Shown: positions 35,318-43,791 of the stretch, piece after piece
How positions within the stretch are numbered: the first letter of the stretch is position 1
Layout of the letters: the number at the start of each line of letters is the position of its first letter
Source of the DNA: Maribacter luteus
GTDB taxonomy: Bacteria > Bacteroidota > Bacteroidia > Flavobacteriales > Flavobacteriaceae
Direction: 5' to 3'
Length of the DNA: 64,000 bases
NCBI RefSeq assembly: GCF_009674825.1
Contig: NZ_WKJH01000021.1
Span: 1 to 64,000 of the forward strand
Program-made: the position numbers and the translations under genes
Notes under the pieces: generated by a model
Database searches by the model: none
Told to the model about the DNA's origin: nothing
What the model saw: only the letters and a program-made list of their open reading frames with translations

Positions 35318-36178
35318 ATGTTTTTCAAATCAAAAGAAGGAAAAGAAAAAATCTTATCCCTTTACAATCAAAAGTTAAATGAGCTGAATATTGAATATTC
35401 AGAAAAATTGATAGAAACAAAGTTTGGAGTCACTAATGTTATCATTACTGGCGATACTAAAAACCCTCCATTAGTACTGATTCATGGCACAGGAGGTTGT
35501 GCTCCACAAATTTTAGATTCTTTCCCCAATCTAGCTTCAAAATATTGTGTCTATGCCATTGATGTCTTAGCGCAGCCCAACAGAAGTGCAGAGAATAGGT
35601 TGGGCATGAAATCTTTAGAGTATGGAAAATGGCTTATTGAAGTAGTTATAAAACTAAGATTGAAAGACGTGACCCTAGTAGGTTTTTCTTTTGGTGGTTT
35701 CATTAGCTTAAAAGCACTGGAGTTTAACGAGACACCAATTAGACGGGTTTTCTTAATCGCTCCAGTCTATATGGTAAATGGCAATCCTCTTGTAGGTTTG
35801 TTTAAAATGTTCCTACCATTAAAAAAGTTTATAAAAACTAACAATCAAAAGCACATTAAAAAGGTAATGAACGTACTTTTTTCTGAATACGATGATTTTG
35901 CATTAGAGTTTATGTCTTCTACGTTTCAACACTGCAATATGGATTTTTCTCCTTTACCAATACTATCTAAAAATGATGCAAATAGAATAAAAACACCGAT
36001 TTCCATTTTTGCCTGTGAAAAGGATATCATGTTTCCCGGAAAAAAAATGATTAAAAGAGCAAAACGAATATTTTCTTCTTTAGAAGAAGTTGTTTTGATT
36101 AAAGATGCTAAACACGTACCAAATTCAAAGGATTTTAAAAAAATAGAAGATTTAATTATTGATAAAAACAGGCACTGA
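35318..36178 (+). CDS. Alpha/beta hydrolase
   Basis: A 286-aa cytoplasmic hydrolase. Strand-turn motifs PLVLIHGTGG (oxyanion), YAIDVLAQPNRS, the nucleophile elbow LVGFSFGGFIS (Ser about 130), the acid region FACEKDIMFPG and the His in KDAKHVP are all present. Its leader CAATCAAAAAACGAACAGT is one of a repeated set. It ends 1 bp before the start of the next hydrolase (36180). The last 158 bp were copied in a duplication to 39934. The substrate is unknown. Confidence 0.82.
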   Translation: MFFKSKEGKEKILSLYNQKLNELNIEYSEKLIETKFGVTNVIITGDTKNPPLVLIHGTGGCAPQILDSFPNLASKYCVYAIDVLAQPNRSAENRLGMKSLEYGKWLIEVVIKLRLKDVTLVGFSFGGFISLKALEFNETPIRRVFLIAPVYMVNGNPLVGLFKMFLPLKKFIKTNNQKHIKKVMNVLFSEYDDFALEFMSSTFQHCNMDFSPLPILSKNDANRIKTPISIFACEKDIMFPGKKMIKRAKRIFSSLEEVVLIKDAKHVPNSKDFKKIEDLIIDKNRH

Positions 36179-36463
36179 AATGATACAAGAAATTAAATCT
36201 TTAAAATTTCCCAAATCCAATATAATTTCAATAAATGGAATTGAGTTGGAAGTATTTGAAGCGGGTAAAGAAAATATTGGTAATCCAATTGTACTTTGTC
36301 ATGGCTTTCCCGAACATGCCTTTTCTTGGCGTTATCAAATACCAGCGCTTGCTAAAGCTGGTTATCATGTCATTGTTCCAAATCAAAGAGGATATGGCAA
36401 TTCATCGCGGCCTAAAGAAGTAACGGCATATGATATAACCCATTTAACAGATGATTTAGTGGC
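36021..36463. repeat. Source copy of a 443-bp segmental duplication
   Basis: This stretch spans the end of the hydrolase at 35318 and the start of the one at 36180. It is repeated with a few substitutions at 39934-40376, a fixed offset of 3913 bp. Both edges are abrupt. The copy lacks the rest of either gene. Confidence 0.85.
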
Positions 36464-37130
36464 CTTACTTGATTATTACAACTACAGAGATGCTGTTTTT
36501 GTGGGGCATGATTGGGGCGCAAATGTAGTTTGGAACCTTGCACTCTTGCATCCAGAGCGTGTCAATAAAATACTAAATCTTGCATTACCTTACCAAGAAC
36601 GAGGTGAAAAACCATGGATTCAGTTTATGGAAGAGATTTTTGGTGAAGATTTCTATTTTGTTCATTTTAATAAAAAACCAGGAGTAGCAGATGCTGTGTT
36701 AGAGAATCATGCAGAAAACTTTCTTCGTAATTTATTTCGTAAGAATTTGCCTCTTGCACCACCAGAACCAGGAATGTTAATGATGAATCTTGCAAAAGCG
36801 GAAAAGCCTTTTGGTGAGCCTATTATGAACGACGTTGATTTGTCTGTATTTGTAAGTGCCTTTAGAAATTCTGGGTATAATGGTGCTATTAATTGGTATA
36901 GAAACCTTGACCGAAACTGGCACTTATTAGCAGATATAGACCCAATCATCAAACAGCCTACACTTATGATCTATGGTAATCTAGATATGATTCCAAAATT
37001 TGAAAGGCTACAGGATTTTGTTCCGAATCTGGATGTGATTTGTCTAGAGTGTGGCCATCACATTCAACAAGAGTTACCACATGAAACAAATGAATCGATT
37101 TTAAAATGGTTGGCAAAATTTAATGGTTAA
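36180..37130 (+). CDS. Epoxide-hydrolase-like alpha/beta hydrolase
   Basis: A 316-aa protein; the ATG at 36180 is preferred to a TTG at 36159. The oxyanion motif VLCHGFPEHAFSWRYQ, VIVPNQRGYGNSS, and the nucleophile elbow VFVGHDWGANVVW (Asp in place of Ser) define the epoxide hydrolase/haloalkane dehalogenase group; the His lies in LECGHHIQQELP. The NQRGYG motif and the HGFP turn favour epoxide hydrolase. It follows the previous hydrolase by 1 bp in a probable operon. A truncated copy lies at 40093. Confidence 0.82.
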   Translation: MIQEIKSLKFPKSNIISINGIELEVFEAGKENIGNPIVLCHGFPEHAFSWRYQIPALAKAGYHVIVPNQRGYGNSSRPKEVTAYDITHLTDDLVALLDYYNYRDAVFVGHDWGANVVWNLALLHPERVNKILNLALPYQERGEKPWIQFMEEIFGEDFYFVHFNKKPGVADAVLENHAENFLRNLFRKNLPLAPPEPGMLMMNLAKAEKPFGEPIMNDVDLSVFVSAFRNSGYNGAINWYRNLDRNWHLLADIDPIIKQPTLMIYGNLDMIPKFERLQDFVPNLDVICLECGHHIQQELPHETNESILKWLAKFNG

Positions 37131-37242
37131 AAAAGAAATGGAAACAAGAATGGGGATTTATAGATAGGGAGCAGAATTTGTTGGAGACTATATACAAGCC
37201 TTAATTTTTGAATCCATTTAATTAACAATACTATAAATACTT

Positions 37243-38367
37243 ATGAAACATTTTCTTTTATTCATTGGATTCCTAATGTTAAACGCTTCAGTTTTTGCAC
37301 AAACGGAAGTATCTAAAATAGAAAACACTCTTTTAAATTATATAAATGGTACTTCTTACAATAAATCTGCACTTATTGAAAAAGCATTTTATACCAATGC
37401 AAACCTGTATTTAGAAAAAAGTAACAAAACACTTTGGACCGTTCCTGTCAAAGAATATGCAAGTTGGTATAAAAATAAAAAAGAAGGAGAATTTACGGGA
37501 AGAATAGGTAATATTTTATCGATTGACAACTTTGAAGGTGTTGCTACTGCAAAAGCAGAAATTATTATCCCTAAGGGTGGTGAGAGATACATTGATTTGT
37601 TTTTATTAAAAAAAAATAAAAACGAATGGAAAATTATTAGTAAAACTGCTATCAGTGAAAAAAGTAACCAAAATGGTAATAAAATATTATTTATAGTATC
37701 AAATGTCTCATTCCATGGAGCATCTCAACTTCCAACAGGGAATAGCTTTTCGGAAATTGTTAATGCGTATGATACGTTTAAAAAGGAAGGATTTACTGTA
37801 GACTTTGTTAGTCCAAAAGGAGGTAGTATTCCATTAGCTTATATTAATACATCTGACTCACTCCAGAAAAATCTGCTTTACAATGAAGACTTTATGTATG
37901 CTTTAAAACACACCAAAAAACCTAAAGAAATTAATGCAAAAGATTATAAAGCGGTTCATTATATCGGAGGTGGAAGTGCAATGTATGATGTGCCGAAGAA
38001 TAAAGAAATTCAAAAAATTACAATGACCATTTTTGAAGAATATAATGGTATTGTCTCGTCGGTATGTCATGGAACGGCAGGTATCGTTAATTTAAAAACA
38101 AAAGATGGGAAGTACTTGGTAAATGATAGAATAATTAGTGGATACCCTGAAGCTTATGAAAAAGAGGATGCCGAATATTTTAAGTAATTCCCTTTTTTAA
38201 TTCAAAAGACCATAGAAGAAAGAGGTGGAATATTTAAATATTCTCATAGAAACTCGGTACATGTAGAGGTACAAGGAAATGTAATTACAGGTCAAAATTA
38301 TTTATCATCTAAAGATGTAGCATTAAAAATAATTGAAAATTTAAATAATCGAGAAATAAGCCAATAA
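37243..38367 (+). pseudogene. NTF2-like (lumazine-binding) and DJ-1/PfpI fusion, interrupted by TAA
   Basis: The intact part is 314 aa: signal FIGFLMLNASVFA/Q, an NTF2-like (PF12893-type) domain at about 25-140, then a DJ-1/PfpI domain from NKILFIVSNVSFHGASQLPT with the normal nucleophile elbow SVCHGTAGI. At 38185-38187 a TAA interrupts the frame after EAEYFK-like codons; the same frame then continues 59 codons (FPFLIQKTIEERGGIF ... IIENLNNREISQ) to a stop at 38365, matching the C-terminus of such proteins. A CAA-to-TAA change would restore one protein. It is a recent pseudogene, or translation reads through or restarts. It abuts the LRR lipoprotein at 38369. Confidence 0.75.
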
Positions 38368-38368
38368 G

Positions 38369-39280
38369 ATGAAAAATTCAAAACAAATTTTACTAACCTA
38401 TTTCTGCATATTATTTTTGATGGGTGTTACAGTCTCATGCTCAAATGATGATAATATTGGGGCTTTAAATCTTACTTATTTAAACATACCCGATTCAAGT
38501 TTTGAAGCGATACTTATAAAAACAGGTGTAGATTCTGATGGTATTATAAATCAGCAAATGCTAAGCAGTGATGCTGAAGAAATAACTACCCTTGACTTAA
38601 GTAATCTAGAATATGGAGCTATTACTGATTTAACAGGAATAGAAGGCTTTACCAGTTTAAGAAAATTAATTGCCACCCAACATGATATAGCACAAATTGA
38701 TTTAAGTGATAATTTAAATTTGGATACCTTAAATCTTGCTGGTAATAAATTGTTAAGTATTGATATTAGCAACAACAGTAAACTAGTTTTACTTGATTTG
38801 ACTGCTAATGAAATGAATTCAGTCGTTGGATTATCAGAATTGGGTGAATTAAAAGAGTTGGAATTGTCTTGGAATTATTTTGAAACTTTTAGTATTTCTA
38901 GCGAGTCTTTAGAGGTTTTGCATATGAGTAATAATGATTTGTATTCACTCAACATTAGTTCAGCTCCAAATCTAAAAAACCTACTTTTAACATCAAATAA
39001 ATTGCAAAGTTTAGAGGTGATTTCAAATAAAAAGTTAGAAACATTACTGGTTTCTGATAATGAGCTGCAAACTATTAATCTCTTAGAAAATAATGATTTA
39101 ACGCATCTTTATATCACCAGTAATTCACTGGATAGGTTAAACGTGAGTTTTAATCAAAACCTTATTGATTTAAAAGTAGATAGAAATCCAAATCTGTCAT
39201 GCATTAAAGTTCTTGATGGACAAAATATTCCACAGATTTCTAAATCAGTCCATCAAGAGCTAAATGCTGATTGTAATTAA
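38369..39280 (+). CDS. Leucine-rich-repeat lipoprotein (short repeats)
   Basis: A 303-aa lipoprotein with lipobox GVTVSC (Cys about 24). Residues 70-290 carry about ten LRR units of roughly 21 residues, for example LSDNLNLDTLNLAGNKLLSI, the internalin-like class frequent in Bacteroidota surface proteins. It begins 1 bp after the TAA that ends the frame of the preceding pseudogene, so they probably shared a transcript. The ligand is unknown. Confidence 0.75.
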   Translation: MKNSKQILLTYFCILFLMGVTVSCSNDDNIGALNLTYLNIPDSSFEAILIKTGVDSDGIINQQMLSSDAEEITTLDLSNLEYGAITDLTGIEGFTSLRKLIATQHDIAQIDLSDNLNLDTLNLAGNKLLSIDISNNSKLVLLDLTANEMNSVVGLSELGELKELELSWNYFETFSISSESLEVLHMSNNDLYSLNISSAPNLKNLLLTSNKLQSLEVISNKKLETLLVSDNELQTINLLENNDLTHLYITSNSLDRLNVSFNQNLIDLKVDRNPNLSCIKVLDGQNIPQISKSVHQELNADCN

Positions 39281-39482
39281 AAACGCCATAAAACTTTGAG
39301 ATACAATCTATTTAATTTGCGGGCTTACTATAAAATGCAATAGAACAATATTTCATTATAGTAGACATAAGTAAAAATTATTGGCACCCTATTTATTTCG
39401 GGATTTTACTATCTGATATTGAGCTTGTGGATATTCATAATAATCAAAGAATAGAGTACTATTATTATAATCAAATTTTGAG

Positions 39483-39839
39483 ATGAATATAACCGAACAA
39501 CTAAACACCATTAATGACTACTATGCTCCAAAAATAATTGGTGAAGTAAATGATGTTTTTATAAAACTGGTGAAAATACAGGGTAATAAAGTTCCTTGGC
39601 ATCATCATAAAAATGAAGATGAATTATTTCTTATTATCAAAGGAGCGCTTCTGTTTGAAATAGAAAATCAAGAACCGTTTACCATGAAAAAGGGAGACTT
39701 GTTTATTGTGAAAAAGGGAATCAGTCATAAGGTAAGTTCTAAAAACGAATGCCATATAATGCTTATTGAAAATAAATCAACATTGCATACAGGAGAGGTT
39801 GTTAATGAAATTACTAAGCCTATTAAAAATCAAATCTAG
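39483..39839 (+). CDS. Cupin-domain protein
   Basis: A 118-aa single-domain cupin. Motif 1 is WHHHKNEDELFLIIKG and motif 2 is PFTMKKGDLFIVKKGISHKV, with the metal-binding His residues and Glu in place. Such small cupins bind metal and act as isomerases, dioxygenases or sensors. It is preceded by a 200-bp spacer in which nothing clear is seen, and it overlaps no intact gene. Its 3' side adjoins a truncated lipoprotein gene and the duplicated segment. Confidence 0.8.
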   Translation: MNITEQLNTINDYYAPKIIGEVNDVFIKLVKIQGNKVPWHHHKNEDELFLIIKGALLFEIENQEPFTMKKGDLFIVKKGISHKVSSKNECHIMLIENKSTLHTGEVVNEITKPIKNQI

Positions 39840-39846
39840 TATGATA

Positions 39847-39963
39847 ATGAACTATAAAAAAAGGTGTTTAAGTCTGCTATTGTTGTTGATTGTAGCATTC
39901 GCTTGTACACAACCTAAAGAAGCAGATAAAATTAGGATATCATGTTTCCCGGAAAAAAAATGA
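39847..39963 (+). pseudogene. Lipoprotein gene truncated by the segmental duplication
   Basis: MNYKKRCLSLLLLLIVAFAC is a perfect lipoprotein signal, followed by TQPKEADKI. At 39934 the sequence changes abruptly into the copy of 36021-36463, and the frame ends at once (ISCFPEKK). The rest of the gene was lost or displaced when the duplication landed here. Confidence 0.65.
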
Positions 39964-40376
39964 TTAAAAGAGCCAAACGAATATTTTCTTCTATAGAAGA
40001 AGTTGTTTTGATTGAAGAGGCTAAACACGTACCAAATTCAAAGGATTTTAAAAAAATAGAAGATTTAATTATAGGTAAAAACAGATACTAAAATGATACC
40101 AGAAATTAAATCTTTAAAATTTCCCAAATCCAATATAATTTCAATAAATGGAATTGAGTTAGAAGTATTTGAAGCGGGTAAAGAAAATATTGGCAATCCA
40201 ATTGTACTTTGTCATGGCTTTCCCGAACATGCCTTTTCTTGGCATTATCAAATACTAGCGCTTGCAAAAGCTGGATATCATGTCATTGTTCCAAATCAAA
40301 GAGGATATGGTAATTCATCGCGCCCTAAAGAGGTAACGGCATATGATATAACCCATTTAACAGATGATTTAGTGGC
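39934..40376. repeat. Target copy of the 443-bp segmental duplication
   Basis: Matches 36021-36463 at an offset of 3913 bp. It interrupts the lipoprotein gene at 39847 and carries the start of the hydrolase at 40093. A few base differences show that it is not very recent. No inverted repeats or transposase are seen at the edges, so recombination or replication slippage is likely. Confidence 0.85.
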
Positions 40377-40398
40377 TATTTTACAATTGATTACTTAA
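40093..40398 (+). pseudogene. Truncated epoxide-hydrolase-like gene
   Basis: The first 94 codons match the intact hydrolase at 36180 (MI-EIKSLKFPKSNIISING), including HGFPEHAFSWHYQ, but the sequence stops matching at 40376 and ends after AILQLIT. The nucleophile region and everything after are absent, so the product cannot be active. It arose from the duplication. Confidence 0.85.
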
Positions 40399-40558
40399 GA
40401 TTCCCAAGGATTGTGCTAACTGCAATCAATGTTTTGATTATTTCAAACTGTTTACTAGTAGCCTAACAAGTAAAAAATTTGAATATGGAAATGAATATTA
40501 TAAACTACTATTTTTATCCTTAAAAAGGATATATTCAATAAGGAAAACTGAACCAGTA

Positions 40559-41323
40559 ATGAAATTCTTTAGAAAAATTAGACAAAAGCTTGTCGCTAAA
40601 AATAAACTTCGCAGCTATCTACTTTATGCGGTAGGAGAGATTATACTTGTGGTTATTGGAATACTCATCGCCCTAGCAATCAATAATGGTCAAGAGAATA
40701 AGATTCTAGAAAAAAAGGAGCAAACTTATTTAAAAGGATTACAGGGCGAGTTTGAAATCAGCAAACAGAAACTGGTTAAATTGATTGAGATTAACAGACG
40801 TAATTACATAGGCGCCAAACAAATACTAGAATTCACTACCAATCTAGAAGTAGCGCCTTCTGAAGAACAATTTTCAAACTTGTTGTACCAATCCTTCTCA
40901 TTCGATATCGCATTTAATCCAAACAACTCACTTTTAAATGAAATGATAAATTCCGGCAGCTTAAAAGACATTACAAATCCAGACCTAAGGATATATTTAA
41001 CCAATTGGATTTCTACATTGGATGATATTGCTGGTCAAGAACAAGATTTGGCCATTGAAAGGGAAAAAGTGCTGGATATGTTCCGAAGAGATGAAAATAG
41101 TATACGTACCGTTTTTGAATATGCAAACGCAAAACAACAAGTTAGCTTTCCTAAAAGCGATAATACCATTAGTAATTTGAATTTATTACATTCCGTAGCG
41201 TTCGAGAATAACATGTTTATGTTTTACCTAACTAGCTATTCTACAGAAGAAAGTCATTACAATCCATTGATGCAGAATCTAAATTCTATATTGAAATTAT
41301 TAGAAGCAGAGATTAAGGAATAA
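40559..41323 (+). CDS. DUF6090-type membrane-anchored protein (second copy)
   Basis: A 254-aa member of the same family as 8190-8957: basic start MKFFRKIRQKL, hallmark YAVGEIILVVIGILIALAI, then an acidic helical part. It keeps the conserved N-terminus but diverges after residue 50, including NNG where the other copy has DNWN. Function unknown. It precedes the cyclase gene by 27 bp and may be co-transcribed with it. Confidence 0.7.
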   Translation: MKFFRKIRQKLVAKNKLRSYLLYAVGEIILVVIGILIALAINNGQENKILEKKEQTYLKGLQGEFEISKQKLVKLIEINRRNYIGAKQILEFTTNLEVAPSEEQFSNLLYQSFSFDIAFNPNNSLLNEMINSGSLKDITNPDLRIYLTNWISTLDDIAGQEQDLAIEREKVLDMFRRDENSIRTVFEYANAKQQVSFPKSDNTISNLNLLHSVAFENNMFMFYLTSYSTEESHYNPLMQNLNSILKLLEAEIKE

Positions 41324-41350
41324 TCTTAGTTTAGTATAAATCCGTTGGTA

Positions 41351-42448
41351 ATGTTATCCCCAAAAACAAAGAGAAATATTTCGCGAATTATTCCTTACGC
41401 TGTGATTTGGCTCATTTTGGGGTGGGTCAACCTGTTTTCCCAGGAAGCTGTCTTAACTGCTGCACTCGAAGAAAATTCAAATCAGTCTGTCGTTATCAGG
41501 ATGACTCCCATGGTTTTTCTTTTTGCCAGTATAGCAATCATTGTAGTCGGATTACTGGTAGGTACCATCGAAGTCGTATGGCTTGGCAATCTGTTCAGCA
41601 AAAAGAGTTTTTCACGTAAAATTACCTATAAACTAATTTTTTATACCATTTTCTTATTGTTGGTCATCCTCATATCCTATCCGATAGCGGCTGCTTTGGA
41701 GTCGCAAATATTTCTATTTGATGGAATTATTCTTGACAAAATGTTGGACTTTCTAACCAGTATTGAATTTGCGAGTACTATGGTTTCTATTTTATTTAGT
41801 CTCTTTGTAAGTCTGTTCTATTCGGAGATCAGTGATAACATCGGTCATGGTGTATTGATGAACTTCTTCACGGGAAAGTATCATAAACCGATTGAGGAAA
41901 AACGTATTTTCCTATTTTCGGACATGAAGTCCTCGACCACCATAGCCGAGCAACTGGGCCACATCAAATACTTTGAACTGCTCAGGGAATACTATTCCGA
42001 TTTCTCGGATGCCATCATTCGCCATTCTGGGGAAGTCTATCAATATATCGGGGATGAAATTGTAGTTTCTTGGAAATATGAGGAAGGCATCAAGAACAAC
42101 AACTGTATCAACTGCTTTTTCGCCATGAAAGAAGCCCTCAAAAAGAGGTCGGGCTGGTATTTGTCGACTTTCGATGTAGGACCGACCTTTAAAGCAGGTA
42201 TGCATGTAGGTAAAGTAACAACAGGCGAAATAGGCGCACTTAAAAAAGAGATTATTTTCACTGGAGATGTGCTCAATACGACCGCTCGAATTCAAGGGCT
42301 TTGCAATACATACAATGTGGATATTTTAGTTTCTGAAGATTTGATTAAATCTTTAGAACTTGAACCTGAATTTAAAATCAATTCAATGGGAGTGGTTGAA
42401 TTAAAAGGAAAAAAAGAGCATATAGCCTTATTTACGATTCTGGAATAA
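41351..42448 (+). CDS. Class III adenylate/guanylate cyclase, membrane-bound
   Basis: A 365-aa protein; the ATG at 41351 is preferred to a TTG at 41345. Four hydrophobic segments fill residues 10-170, then the class III catalytic domain begins RIFLFSDMKSSTTIAEQLG (first metal Asp), with the second metal Asp in YQYIGDEIVVSW and the Asn/Arg pair in GDVLNTTARIQGLC. A complete set of catalytic residues suggests that it is active, making cAMP or cGMP. It lacks a HAMP or PAS domain, so the membrane part may sense. No receptor gene for the nucleotide is evident nearby. Confidence 0.8.
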   Translation: MLSPKTKRNISRIIPYAVIWLILGWVNLFSQEAVLTAALEENSNQSVVIRMTPMVFLFASIAIIVVGLLVGTIEVVWLGNLFSKKSFSRKITYKLIFYTIFLLLVILISYPIAAALESQIFLFDGIILDKMLDFLTSIEFASTMVSILFSLFVSLFYSEISDNIGHGVLMNFFTGKYHKPIEEKRIFLFSDMKSSTTIAEQLGHIKYFELLREYYSDFSDAIIRHSGEVYQYIGDEIVVSWKYEEGIKNNNCINCFFAMKEALKKRSGWYLSTFDVGPTFKAGMHVGKVTTGEIGALKKEIIFTGDVLNTTARIQGLCNTYNVDILVSEDLIKSLELEPEFKINSMGVVELKGKKEHIALFTILE

Positions 42449-42552
42449 TTATCTGAAATTGGATAGGCGTAAATTCGAAAAGTAACAAAGTATTGACCCT
42501 ATCGTCTAATTACCAATCAATCAAAAATTACGATGCAACAAAAACTCAAAAA

Positions 42553-43281
42553 ATGACAATATTAGTAGTAGGGGCAAGCGGAGCAACAGGGCAACATTTG
42601 ATAGCGCATCTTCTTAAGCAAGGGCATACCGTTAGGGCTGTAGTGCGCTCAGCGGAAAGGTTACCGGAATCCATCAGAAATGATGGCAATTTATTTATTA
42701 TTGAAGCCAGTATTCTGGAAATCAGCGATACGGAAATGGTCGAACATGTAGCCGGTTGTGATGCCGTAGCCTCATGCTTAGGTCATAACTTGACCTTTAA
42801 GGGAATGTATGGCAAACCCCGAAGATTGGTAACCGATGCCGCGCGCAGATTATGCGCAGCGATTAAGGTAAACAAACCCGAAAAACGAATAAAATATGTA
42901 TTGATGAATACAACAGGGAATAGAAATCGTGATTTGGACGAACCCATTTCTTTCGCTGAAAGATGCGTTATCGCATTATTACGCTTGTTGTTGCCCCCAC
43001 ACGTGGATAACGAAAAAGCAGCGGATTATTTACGGACTGAATTAGGTCAAAATAATCCTATCATACAATGGTCGGCAGTCCGACCCGATAGTTTGATCAA
43101 TGAATCGGAGGTTACCGAATATGAAGTATATCCTTCCCCAACCAGAAGTCCAATTTTTAATGCAGGCAAGGTTAGTAGGATCAATGTAGGTCATTTTATG
43201 GCTGCTTTGATTGACAATGATGATTTATGGCAAAAATGGAAAGGGCAGATGCCTGTTATTTATAGTAAAATGTCATCTTAG
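42553..43281 (+). CDS. NAD(P)-binding oxidoreductase, NmrA/atypical SDR type
   Basis: A 242-aa protein; the ATG at 42553 is preferred to 42493 because the Rossmann fold starts there: TILVVGASGATGQHLIAHLL with the GxxGxxG signature. The phrases VRAVVRSAERL and GCDAVASCLGHNL and the later YVLMNTTGNRN follow the NAD(P)H-binding atypical short-chain dehydrogenase pattern. It lacks the YxxxK catalytic pair of classical members, so it may be a redox sensor or act on an unknown substrate. Confidence 0.78.
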   Translation: MTILVVGASGATGQHLIAHLLKQGHTVRAVVRSAERLPESIRNDGNLFIIEASILEISDTEMVEHVAGCDAVASCLGHNLTFKGMYGKPRRLVTDAARRLCAAIKVNKPEKRIKYVLMNTTGNRNRDLDEPISFAERCVIALLRLLLPPHVDNEKAADYLRTELGQNNPIIQWSAVRPDSLINESEVTEYEVYPSPTRSPIFNAGKVSRINVGHFMAALIDNDDLWQKWKGQMPVIYSKMSS

Positions 43282-43791
43282 TATTCGGTTTTGGAAGTTT
43301 CGTTTAAAGCAACAGATAGATTTTGTAATAAAAGTTGGGCAATTACCTGCAAAAATTAGTAATAATATACAAACCCAGCTGAATTAAAGTGAATCATCCA
43401 GATTGAGTTAAAGTGGGTATGAAAGTATTCATGAATCGCACGTTTTATAGGACCATCAAAATCTGGTCTTTAATAAACTCCATTTAGTTATTCTTTTTAA
43501 AATCATCTACATTAGGGCATTTGTTCAGGACAGATGTTGAACTCCCTGTAAAATAATTCAAAAAAGCATGACTCTTTTCAAAATCCACCTTTTATAAAGA
43601 GTTTTGTCACTTTTACCATAATCGTTTATCGTTACTCTACTAAAAAAAACTTCGTTCTTGAATGTAACATTTGCTGAAACCCCTTGTCTTTAATAAAACT
43701 AGACTTATAAAAATTTTGTCATCCAAATTTTTTGTTTAGCTATTTAAAAGTAACAAAGAAAATATAAGTTAAAAATTTAGAGATACATATC
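43282..43791. other. Gene-free region with a possible IS21-end fragment
   Basis: About 510 bp without a convincing gene. At 43378-43424 the phrases GAATTAAAGTG and GAGTTAAAGTGGG repeat in tandem; such ATTAAAGTGG repeats are found at the ends of Bacteroidota IS21-type insertion sequences, so this could be a relic. The rest is AT-rich and would hold the promoter of the following permease gene. Confidence 0.35.
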
